Made by a program: the position numbers and the translations under genes
In this document: positions 1-6,065 of the stretch, one piece after another
How the letters are laid out: the number at the start of each line of letters is the position of its first letter
Numbering within the stretch: the stretch's first letter is position 1
The notes under the pieces: generated by a model
What the model was told of the DNA's origin: nothing
Database searches by the model: none
What the model saw: the letters and a program-made list of their open reading frames with translations, nothing else
Assembly (NCBI GenBank): GCA_937884385.1
Contig: CALGCW010000322.1
Coordinates: 1 to 27,733 of the forward strand
Direction of reading: 5' to 3'
DNA length: 27,733 bases
DNA from: an uncultured Clostridia bacterium
GTDB taxonomy: Bacteria > Bacillota > Clostridia > Oscillospirales > CAG-272

Positions 1-1
1 C

Positions 2-142
2 GTAATTCCCGGTAACGATGACGCTATCCGCGCTATCAAGCTTATCTCTTCCGTAATTGCTGACGCAGTTATCGAGGGTAGACAGGGTGAGCAGACTGTT
101 GCTGAAACAGCTGAAGCTCCTGCAGAAGAAGTTGCAGAATAA
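2..142 (+). CDS. rpsB: 30S ribosomal protein S2 (C-terminal 46 residues, partial)
   Basis: The open frame enters from the left edge and stops with TAA at 140-142. The residues read VIPGNDDAIRAIKLIS and then an Ala/Glu-rich tail. The I-P-G-N-D-D-A-x-R-A-I-x-L stretch is the conserved C-terminal segment of ribosomal protein S2, a small-subunit protein needed for late 30S assembly and recruitment of S1. It is followed 30 bases later by tsf, and rpsB-tsf is a nearly universal bacterial gene pair, which supports the call. The N-terminal four fifths lie outside the window. The acidic Glu/Ala tail is common in Firmicute S2 proteins and is probably disordered. Confidence 0.95.
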   Translation, partial: VIPGNDDAIRAIKLISSVIADAVIEGRQGEQTVAETAEAPAEEVAE

Positions 143-172
143 TTTTAATCTAAATTAAGTGAGGATAAAATA

Positions 173-1099
173 ATGGCTACAATTACAGCAAAAGACGTTG
201 CGGCTTTGCGCGCAAAAACAGGACTTGGTATGATGGACTGCAAGAAGGCTCTTGTTGAGGCTGAAGGCGACATCGAAAAGGCAGTTAAGCTTCTTCGTGA
301 GAAGGGTCTTGCTACTGCTGCAAAGAAGGAAAGCAGAATTGCTGCTGAGGGTATCGTTGATATCATGACAATCGGCAACGTTACTGCAATGATCGAGGTT
401 AACTCCGAGACAGACTTCGTTGCTAAGAACGACACATTCAAGGAATTCGTTAAGGGACTTCTTCGTACAGTTATCGCTAACAAGCCCGCTGATCTTGAAG
501 CTCTTCTTAATACAAAGTTCGACGGTTCTGACGTTCTCGTTAAGGACTCTCTCGTTGAAAAGATCGCTATGATCGGTGAAAAGCTTGACATCCGCCGCTT
601 CGTTATCGTTGAGGGCACAACAAGCACATATATTCACGGTCTTGGCTCTATCGGCGTTATCGTTTCCTTCGAGGCTGATGAAGCAGCTGTAAACCATCCC
701 GGTTTCGCTGAGTTCGCAAAGAACATCGCTCTTCAGGTTGGCGCTTATCCCGTTGCTTATCTTAATAAGGAAGCAGTTCCTGCATCCGTTATTGAGGAAG
801 AAAAGGCTATTCTTATGGCTCAGATCGCTAACGATCCCGTTAACTCCAAAAAGCCTCCTCAGATCATCGAAAAGATGGTTCTTGGACGTATCGGTAAGTT
901 CTATGACAACAACTGCTTGCTTGAGCAGGCTTACGTTAAGGAAGATTCCATCAAGGTTTCCAAGTACGTTGAGCAGTCCGCTAAAGAATTCGGTGGCAAC
1001 ATCGTAGTTACAGGCTACTGCCGTTACGAAAAGGGCGAGGGTATTCAGAAGAAAGAAGAGAACTTTGCTGAAGAAATCGCAAAGCTTACAAACAAATAA
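173..1099 (+). CDS. tsf: Translation elongation factor Ts
   Basis: EF-Ts is the cytoplasmic guanine-nucleotide exchange factor that regenerates EF-Tu-GTP during translation. The 308-residue product has the N-terminal UBA-like module with the family signature TGLGMMDCKKAL (residues 16-27) and the second signature TDFVAKN (80-86), which contacts EF-Tu. The length is normal for the family. The ATG follows GTGAGGAT at a suitable distance, and the gene lies 30 bases after rpsB, so the two are probably co-transcribed from a promoter left of the window. A strong intrinsic terminator follows at once. In many Firmicutes pyrH and frr come next; here the operon ends and the next gene is convergent. Codon use is strongly biased, as expected for a highly expressed gene. 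Confidence 0.98.
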   Translation: MATITAKDVAALRAKTGLGMMDCKKALVEAEGDIEKAVKLLREKGLATAAKKESRIAAEGIVDIMTIGNVTAMIEVNSETDFVAKNDTFKEFVKGLLRTVIANKPADLEALLNTKFDGSDVLVKDSLVEKIAMIGEKLDIRRFVIVEGTTSTYIHGLGSIGVIVSFEADEAAVNHPGFAEFAKNIALQVGAYPVAYLNKEAVPASVIEEEKAILMAQIANDPVNSKKPPQIIEKMVLGRIGKFYDNNCLLEQAYVKEDSIKVSKYVEQSAKEFGGNIVVTGYCRYEKGEGIQKKEENFAEEIAKLTNK

Positions 1100-1111
1100 T
1101 TTGTTAAGTAA

Positions 1112-1146
1112 AAACCCTGTGGTGAAAACCACAGGGTTTATTTTAT
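1112..1146. terminator. Intrinsic terminator after tsf, shared with the convergent operon
   Basis: A perfect 11-bp stem, AAACCCTGTGG (1112-1122) with CCACAGGGTTT (1129-1139), closes a 6-base loop and is followed on the plus strand by a T-rich run (TTTATTTTATTT). It lies 12 bases after the tsf stop. The minus-strand oxidoreductase gene stops at 1143, so the same hairpin could also end that transcript, although the T-tract on that side is weaker. Confidence 0.92.
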
Positions 1147-2642
1147 TTATTGAAAGCTTTTTTATATGCAGATATTGCACCTGTTATGACGTTTCCAAGT
1201 CCACCTGCGTTCTCGCTTTGCTGACCCACAAAATACAATCCGTCAACGGGTGTGATATGCGTAGGATTTTGCTGATTCCAAATAGGAACAACACCACCGA
1301 AGGAGCATTTTTTCATGTGCGTATATTCGCGGTATTCGAGAGCAGTCATAATCTTCATAGTAGTGATATGCTTTGAAAGGTCGGGGATCTGCTTTTCAGC
1401 AAGAGAAATAAGGGTTTTTGCGTATTCCTCTTTCTTATCCTCCCAGCTGCAATCCTTTAGAGTGTCCGGCGCTACTGTATATATCGTAAGACAATGCTTG
1501 CCTTCGGGTGCAAATTCGGGTGCGTGGTGCGAGGGAACGAAAAGGAGATAACCGTCATAGCCCTCATGATACTCGCCGTTTCTTAGCTTTACTGTTGCCT
1601 CGTGAAGGTCATACATTCCATAACAGTATGAAAGGGCAGAGCGCATATACTTCATTGGGTCGATATCAACACCAAGGTGGAGCATAAATACTGCTTCCAT
1701 AGGTCTGAAGGTATTGAGTATATTAAGATAGCTTTCGTCAAGATGCTCGGCTCCAACAGTATCAAAGAAGAAATCGCGAGCACCTCCGCAACCGACTACT
1801 ATATCGCTTTCAATAACATCGCCATTTTCAAGACGAATGCCCTTAGCAATCTTATTCTCAACGATAACCTTATCAACGACCGTATTATAATGAATCTCTC
1901 CGCCGTGGGAGATAATATAATCAGCCAGAGCTTCGGGGATCTTTTGACAACCGCCGTTGACATAGCAAAATCCAGGATAATATTTTTTACCATTCTTATA
2001 AAGTGGAATTCTCTTATCGAAGGCAGTTTCAAAGTTAGTAAATATGACTGCAAGCCCCTGTGATTCAGACGGATCTGCGCAGAAATCAGCTAAGATACCT
2101 GTGTAAAGAGTTCTGATCTTCTCACTTTTGAAGAAATGCTTTGTGAACTCGTCAGCATTCATATTCAAATATTTTTTTATCTTAAGACCAGCCAAAAGGA
2201 ACTTGATCTTATTAATACCGGTTTGAGGAAGAGTAGAGAGATATCTGAGATGCATTACATCATCGTATACCTTATAATACTCGTCAATACCCTTGGCATC
2301 CTCGGGAAAGAGCTCCTTGAGGCGTTCACGTCTCCAATAGGGACCCTTGTAGTCCTTGGGAGTAACCATTTCGTAATCCGGCATAATTATATCTCTGTCG
2401 GCACGAACGGTATCGAGATGGATGCCGAGCTCCGCAAGGAATTCGTATATTGGCTCGCCCTCGAGCATATCGCCAATGAGAAGGGGACCTTGCTCAAATT
2501 TGTAGCCATCGTGCTCTAAAAGGGCTACAACGCCACCCGGTGCGGCATTTTTATCGAAAATAATGACTTGATGACCGTCGCGTGCAGCCATCGCTCCAAA
2601 GGTAAGTCCGCCAAGACCAGCACCTATAATAGCTATTTTCAT
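1143..2642 (-). CDS. CrtI/phytoene desaturase-like FAD-dependent oxidoreductase
   Basis: The 499-residue product belongs to the NAD(P)/FAD-binding amine-oxidase superfamily, in the phytoene desaturase/retinol saturase branch (COG1233-like). The N-terminus carries the dinucleotide-binding Rossmann motif GAGLGG (residues 7-12) followed by an Asp/Lys at the end of beta 2 and an A-P-G-G turn. The C-terminus has D-G-L-Y-F-V-G followed by G-G-L-G-N-V-I-T-G, the second FAD-contacting motif of CrtI-type enzymes. Family members desaturate, saturate or isomerise isoprenoid or other hydrophobic substrates; the substrate here cannot be told. No phytoene synthase or other carotenoid gene is present in the window. 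The ATG overlaps the stop of the upstream transporter by four bases (ATGA), so the two are translationally coupled and may handle the same compound. It is the distal gene of the operon. Confidence 0.8.
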   Translation of the reverse strand: MKIAIIGAGLGGLTFGAMAARDGHQVIIFDKNAAPGGVVALLEHDGYKFEQGPLLIGDMLEGEPIYEFLAELGIHLDTVRADRDIIMPDYEMVTPKDYKGPYWRRERLKELFPEDAKGIDEYYKVYDDVMHLRYLSTLPQTGINKIKFLLAGLKIKKYLNMNADEFTKHFFKSEKIRTLYTGILADFCADPSESQGLAVIFTNFETAFDKRIPLYKNGKKYYPGFCYVNGGCQKIPEALADYIISHGGEIHYNTVVDKVIVENKIAKGIRLENGDVIESDIVVGCGGARDFFFDTVGAEHLDESYLNILNTFRPMEAVFMLHLGVDIDPMKYMRSALSYCYGMYDLHEATVKLRNGEYHEGYDGYLLFVPSHHAPEFAPEGKHCLTIYTVAPDTLKDCSWEDKKEEYAKTLISLAEKQIPDLSKHITTMKIMTALEYREYTHMKKCSFGGVVPIWNQQNPTHITPVDGLYFVGQQSENAGGLGNVITGAISAYKKAFNK

Positions 2643-4036
2643 TTTGATTCCGCGTCCTTTTTCTGTTTTCTCTTTTCTTCAAGCTGTCTTACTACCTCGG
2701 CGTGAGACTCCTTCGTGATAGGATATTTAATGAGAAGAGGTACGCAAATAAGAAGGAAGATAGCAGGAACAAGAGCAAAGAGTACTCTGATACCCCAAAG
2801 TGCGCTTTCAGGCTGATTCTGAACGCCAAGTGAGGCATCGTAATGCGTCAAGCTCAAGGTTACGTTAGTGATGAGGGAAGCAAGAGCAGCAGTTACCTTC
2901 GTAGCAGTAGCCTGCATACCGTAGTAAACACCCTCACGGCGCTCACCGGTCACAAGCTCGTCATATTCAATAACGTCCGGGATCATTGAGTGAGGGCATA
3001 CCCATTGTGCGGAGAAGCCCATACCTGCAATAGCGGCAAGAATATAGATCCAAATACCGCAATCCTGAGGAAGGAAGAATACGAAGATAAGTGCAACAGA
3101 TGCGATAGTCAAGCCGAGTGCATAGGTCTTTGCCTTGCCTATCTTATTGGAAATGATACCGCAGGGAACAAGGAATATACCAAGCACAACAAGCATTGCG
3201 ATCATTATCAGTGTTCCCATAATACCCTCTATTTTGAGATAGGAGTCTATGTAATATCCGAGCATACTCGTTACCATTGTAAAGCTTACGCTCATAATCA
3301 TCGTAACGATAAGATAGCTAATAAAAGGCTTATTTTTAAGTGTTGTGAGAATAGCTTTCATTGGTGGCATTTGAGGGGGCTTATCCTCAACAGCAGGAGT
3401 ATACTTAAGGAAGAGACCGGGGATAAGGATAGCAATACCCGCAAGAATACCAACAACCAATGATACAGCACTCCAGCCTTGCTGGAGAGTCATAGAAAAC
3501 ATTTCTGCGATCATACCGGGGAGCATAAGTGAAGTAGCAGCACCGGCGAGATAACCTATAACGCTGAAGATCATTCTATAGGTCGTTAGCGAGGTTCTTT
3601 CATCGTAATCGTCGGTGATCTCAGCAGTCATAGCAGAATATGCTGTATTTGTGAGTGTGTGGAATGTATCAAATACAATGAAAGTAATGATAATGAGGAA
3701 AAAGTCAAGCCAATCATTGCCCTTTGATACGGGAAGTGAAAACATAATCCAGAAGAAAAGTGCAAAGGGAAGGGCGCCAAAAATAAGATACGGACGGCGT
3801 TTACCCCATCTCGATTTGGTTTTATCTTCAAGGTAGCCAAAGAGTACGTCGTTAGCGAGGTCCCAGGTGATCTTACCGATAAGCATAGCAAGACCGATGA
3901 CCCAAGGATTAATGAGAACGGAATCCGTATAATACTTATTCTGACCAAACTGAAGTATTGCAGTAACAACTGCCATACCGAAGTCGCCAACCGCGTATTT
4001 GAGCTTCGTGGCGACGGATAATTTCTTTCTAGACAT
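2639..4036 (-). CDS. GPH-family MFS cation symporter (MelB-like)
   Basis: The 465-residue protein has about 12 hydrophobic segments and the features of the glycoside-pentoside-hexuronide:cation symporter family (MFS_2). These include the helix-II Asp pair D59 and D63 (motif W-D-L-A-N-D), which corresponds to the cation-binding pair of MelB; the loop K-S-R-W-G-K-R-R-P-Y (residues 75-83); and the late motif I-P-D-V-I-E-Y-D-E-L-x-T-G-E-R-R-E-G near residues 345-365. It sits in the cytoplasmic membrane and probably imports a sugar or other small organic solute with H+ or Na+. The ATG is preceded by AAGGAG. It overlaps the downstream oxidoreductase by four bases. Pairing with a CrtI-like enzyme rather than a glycosidase makes the substrate uncertain. 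Confidence 0.87.
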   Translation of the reverse strand: MSRKKLSVATKLKYAVGDFGMAVVTAILQFGQNKYYTDSVLINPWVIGLAMLIGKITWDLANDVLFGYLEDKTKSRWGKRRPYLIFGALPFALFFWIMFSLPVSKGNDWLDFFLIIITFIVFDTFHTLTNTAYSAMTAEITDDYDERTSLTTYRMIFSVIGYLAGAATSLMLPGMIAEMFSMTLQQGWSAVSLVVGILAGIAILIPGLFLKYTPAVEDKPPQMPPMKAILTTLKNKPFISYLIVTMIMSVSFTMVTSMLGYYIDSYLKIEGIMGTLIMIAMLVVLGIFLVPCGIISNKIGKAKTYALGLTIASVALIFVFFLPQDCGIWIYILAAIAGMGFSAQWVCPHSMIPDVIEYDELVTGERREGVYYGMQATATKVTAALASLITNVTLSLTHYDASLGVQNQPESALWGIRVLFALVPAIFLLICVPLLIKYPITKESHAEVVRQLEEKRKQKKDAESK

Positions 4037-4062
4037 AATTCTGTCTCCTTTGTGAAAAAATG

Positions 4063-4078
4063 GTTTATTTTCATAAAC
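4063..4078 (-). promoter_or_regulatory. 5'-terminal hairpin with GAAA tetraloop in transporter mRNA leader
   Basis: Read on the minus strand the sequence is GTTTAT-GAAA-ATAAAC: a perfect 6-bp stem closed by a GNRA tetraloop. Given the -10 box at 4085-4090, transcription would start near 4078, so this hairpin would form at the very 5' end of the mRNA. Hairpins in that position commonly protect transcripts from 5'-end-dependent decay. This role is inferred. Confidence 0.45.
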
Positions 4079-4084
4079 AAAATA

Positions 4085-4114
4085 ATTCTACCACACAAAA
4101 TGTTGACTTGTCAA
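4085..4114 (-). promoter_or_regulatory. Sigma-A promoter of the transporter/oxidoreductase operon
   Basis: On the minus strand a consensus -35 TTGACA (4109-4114) is separated by 18 bases from TAGAAT (4085-4090), a one-mismatch -10 box. The start would fall near 4078, about 42 bases before the transporter ATG. The -35 box lies inside the palindrome at 4101-4116, so repressor binding there would block RNA polymerase. Confidence 0.8.
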
Positions 4115-4116
4115 CA
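4101..4116. promoter_or_regulatory. Palindromic operator candidate
   Basis: TGTTGAC-TT-GTCAACA is an inverted repeat with perfect 7-bp arms and a 2-bp centre. It overlaps the -35 element of the minus-strand transporter promoter. The size and symmetry suit a dimeric helix-turn-helix repressor. The only regulator nearby is the ArsR-family protein encoded at 4315, but its own promoter carries different palindromes, so the cognate regulator is unknown. Confidence 0.6.
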
Positions 4117-4226
4117 ATAATACATTGGTTATATTGCACAAAAATACAAAATTTGCACACAAATCTGTGAAAAGTAGGAGATCAGTCTTTATTATAACGT
4201 TGTTGATATGCTCCAAAAATCAAAAA

Positions 4227-4250
4227 GTATTTAAAATATTTTTTAAATAC
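4227..4250. repeat. AT-rich inverted repeat upstream of the arsR-type promoter
   Basis: GTATTTAAA (4227-4235) and TTTAAATAC (4242-4250) are perfect 9-bp inverted arms around the 6-base centre ATATTT. The repeat ends four bases before the -35 box of the following promoter. It could be an operator for a dimeric regulator, or an A/T-rich UP element for the RNA polymerase alpha subunit. Symmetry favours an operator, but AT-rich DNA gives such repeats by chance more readily. Confidence 0.45.
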
Positions 4251-4253
4251 ATA

Positions 4254-4282
4254 TTGACAAGCTTCAAAATTTTTGATATAAT
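4254..4282 (+). promoter_or_regulatory. Consensus sigma-A promoter of the sdpR-like operon
   Basis: TTGACA (4254-4259) and TATAAT (4277-4282) match consensus exactly at the optimal 17-base spacing, with an extended -10 TG (TGATATAAT). The spacer contains the palindrome TCAAAA-T-TTTTGA (4264-4276). A strong promoter with a symmetric site between -35 and -10 fits an autorepressed ArsR-type operon. Confidence 0.88.
4264..4276. promoter_or_regulatory. Candidate ArsR/SdpR-type operator within the promoter spacer
   Basis: TCAAAA-T-TTTTGA is a 13-bp inverted repeat located entirely between the -35 and -10 boxes of the operon whose first gene encodes an ArsR-family repressor. A bound dimer would exclude RNA polymerase. 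The sequence is AT-rich and short, so this is a position-based proposal. Confidence 0.4.
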
Positions 4283-4314
4283 CTATTTAAAGAAAATTTG
4301 AAATAGGGGGTAGT

Positions 4315-4584
4315 ATGAGCGAATACAACTTGTTTAAGGTGCTTGCCGATGAGCAGAGAAGAGCAATTCTCGTAATGCTCAAAGGTGGCAGAATGAGTGC
4401 AGGCGAAATATCAGAAGCGCTTAATATCACACCTGCGGCGCTTTCATATCATTTAAAGCAACTCAAGGGTGCAGATCTTGTGATGGAATACAAGCACAAG
4501 AACTTTATTTACTATGAGATCAATGCCACGGTCTTTCAGGAATTGATTTTATGGATTCAACAGTTTGGAGGTAATAAAAAATGA
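4315..4584 (+). CDS. sdpR: ArsR-family winged-helix repressor, SdpR-like
   Basis: The 89-residue protein is a minimal ArsR-type winged helix-turn-helix. The opening F-K-V-L-A-D-E-Q-R-R-A-I-L-V-M-L-K-G-G, recognition region I-T-P-A-A-L-S-Y-H-L-K-Q-L (38-50) and wing K-N-F-I-Y-Y-E-I-N (62-70) closely resemble the Bacillus subtilis autorepressor SdpR. It contains no Cys, so the metal-binding site of ArsR/SmtB sensors is absent and a metal-sensing role is unlikely. GGGGG lies shortly before the ATG. Its stop overlaps the next ATG by four bases (ATGA). In B. subtilis SdpR represses sdpRI until SdpI, engaged by the SdpC toxin, captures it at the membrane. The same logic is inferred here from the gene pair, not shown. 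Confidence 0.85.
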   Translation: MSEYNLFKVLADEQRRAILVMLKGGRMSAGEISEALNITPAALSYHLKQLKGADLVMEYKHKNFIYYEINATVFQELILWIQQFGGNKK

Positions 4585-5282
4585 AAATACTCAGCCTTAT
4601 TTTTGCAATTCTTACGTTGGTGTCATCACTTGTAGCAATTTTTATCTTACCGGATACAGTAGCGGTACACTTTAATCAGTACGGTGAAGTAGATAGATGG
4701 GGGTCAAAATATGAAATACTGATTTTGCCTGCAATACTGATATTAGCATATATCGTTTTTGAATTGGTAATTCGAAATTACTCAAAAAAGATAGCAAGCA
4801 GCGCCGATGAAAAAGAAACAGCAGATGCTAACAGCAATATTAGAGTAATGAATATTATATTACCAATCATCACCGGATTTATGATGATGTTTAATATCGC
4901 GTTTTTATACTCGACGTACAAGCAAACCGTGAACGCTGATATAGTCGAAATCGATGTAATGAAATACGTGAGTATGCTTATGTCACTCTTAATAATTATT
5001 GTTGGCAACTATATGCCTAAAACAAGAAAGAACAGTAATGTTGGCTTCCGTCTGCCCTGGACGCGTTATAATGATGTTACCTGGAACAAATCAAACCGCT
5101 TTGCCGCATATGCAATGATGATCGCGGGAGGAATTTCTCTCATCGGAAGTATTATTTTGGGCGGAACTACAGCTATAAATGTTATGTTGATTAGTATTTT
5201 ATCTGCAATCGTTATTATGACTCTCTATGCTTACTTTATTTATAAAAAGGAGAAGGATAATGAGGGAAATTATCAAGAATAA
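4581..5282 (+). CDS. sdpI: SdpI-family integral membrane protein (immunity/signalling)
   Basis: The 233-residue protein has about six hydrophobic helices. The N-terminal DUF1648 part shows I-L-P-D-T-V-A-V-H-F-N-Q-Y-G-E-V-D-R-W-G (residues 22-41). The C-terminal SdpI domain shows M-P-K-T-R-K-N-S-N-V-G-F-R-L-P-W-T (145-161), followed by W-N-K-S-N-R-F. These are the hallmarks of SdpI/YvaZ-type proteins. In B. subtilis SdpI gives immunity to the SdpC cannibalism peptide and sequesters the repressor SdpR at the membrane. No sdpABC toxin genes are visible here, so the ligand is unknown, and DUF1648/SdpI proteins also occur outside toxin loci. It overlaps sdpR by four bases and the CPBP gene by 23 bases, so all three are one translational unit. 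Confidence 0.85.
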   Translation: MKILSLIFAILTLVSSLVAIFILPDTVAVHFNQYGEVDRWGSKYEILILPAILILAYIVFELVIRNYSKKIASSADEKETADANSNIRVMNIILPIITGFMMMFNIAFLYSTYKQTVNADIVEIDVMKYVSMLMSLLIIIVGNYMPKTRKNSNVGFRLPWTRYNDVTWNKSNRFAAYAMMIAGGISLIGSIILGGTTAINVMLISILSAIVIMTLYAYFIYKKEKDNEGNYQE

Positions 5283-6009
5283 TTTAAAATTTCTTGTTTT
5301 TCTTACTATATTCGGACTTGTGGGCGGGTATTTTACTGCACTGTATTCGATAGAGACTTTAAGTAACGAAATGCTTGAAGATGCAATATCTCAGGTCGGA
5401 AGTGTTGATACACTTATAATAGTAACCACCTTACAATCCCTTGGTTATGCTTTGATACTTGGAATTATTGGTAAGGTCCTTGCAAAGAAAATCGGACTAT
5501 GGCGCGACGTAGAGTTCAATAAAAAGGGAAATATTGAATTGATCTTAGTAACCCTTGTCGGAGGTACAGCATTCATTTTATTTGATGTTTTTATCTTTGG
5601 AAGCTTCTCGGAAGTGATAAAAAACAGCTATGCGATAAAACCAACTTTAGAATATATAATTGCATCCGTGACTTACGGCGCTGTAATTGAAGAGGTTATG
5701 TTGCGTTTGTTCTTTATGACCTTAATTGCACTTATAATTCAGAAGCTTGCAAAAAAAGAATCGATGAACAATAGTATTCTAATTATAGCAAATATTATTG
5801 CGGCTATGCTTTTTGCGGCAGGTCATCTGCCTGCAACTGTTTCCACGATTGGAACAACTCCTATGATTCTTATACGCTGTTTTGTAATGAACGGCGGATT
5901 TGGTTTACTGTTTGGTAGGTTATACAGAAAATACGGTATACACTATGCAATGTTAGCCCACGGCGGTTTGCATATTGTTTCAAAGCTTATTTGGATATTG
6001 TTTATTTAG
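5260..6009 (+). CDS. CPBP (CAAX/Abi) family intramembrane protease-like protein
   Basis: The 249-residue membrane protein carries the three CPBP/Abi motifs. These are E-E-V-M-L-R (Glu144, Glu145, Arg149), F-A-A-G-H-L-P (His189), and G-L-L-F-G-R-L-Y-R-K-Y-G followed by A-M-L-A-H (His234). The putative Glu/His intramembrane protease centre is therefore complete. I place the start at ATG 5260, preceded by AAGGAG at 5247-5252; an in-frame ATG at 5227 lies within sdpI and has no such site. Bacterial CPBP proteins are often encoded in bacteriocin loci, where some confer self-immunity, which agrees with the upstream sdpRI-like pair. The substrate is unknown. A strong terminator follows. Confidence 0.85.
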   Translation: MREIIKNNLKFLVFLTIFGLVGGYFTALYSIETLSNEMLEDAISQVGSVDTLIIVTTLQSLGYALILGIIGKVLAKKIGLWRDVEFNKKGNIELILVTLVGGTAFILFDVFIFGSFSEVIKNSYAIKPTLEYIIASVTYGAVIEEVMLRLFFMTLIALIIQKLAKKESMNNSILIIANIIAAMLFAAGHLPATVSTIGTTPMILIRCFVMNGGFGLLFGRLYRKYGIHYAMLAHGGLHIVSKLIWILFI

Positions 6010-6018
6010 ATAATAAAA

Positions 6019-6050
6019 GCCCTCGCGGTTGATCCGCGAGGGCAGTTTTT
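6019..6050. terminator. Bidirectional intrinsic terminator between sdpRI-CPBP operon and ppdK
   Basis: GCCCTCGCGG (6019-6028) and CCGCGAGGGC (6034-6043) form a perfect GC-rich 10-bp stem with a 5-base loop. On the plus strand AGTTTTT follows, and on the minus strand TTTTATTA follows, so it can terminate both convergent transcripts. Confidence 0.93.
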
Positions 6051-6065
6051 AATATTGGCAATTTA

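Noticed and set aside
155..1180. A 341-codon open frame on the minus strand opposite tsf
   Set aside because: It is antisense to a highly codon-biased tsf, extends through the terminator, and has no recognisable motif. It is a by-product of codon bias.
4315..4584. ArsR-family gene as an arsenic or heavy-metal resistance regulator
   Set aside because: The protein has no Cys and no arsenic-efflux or reductase gene is nearby; the SdpI-family partner points to the SdpR subgroup.
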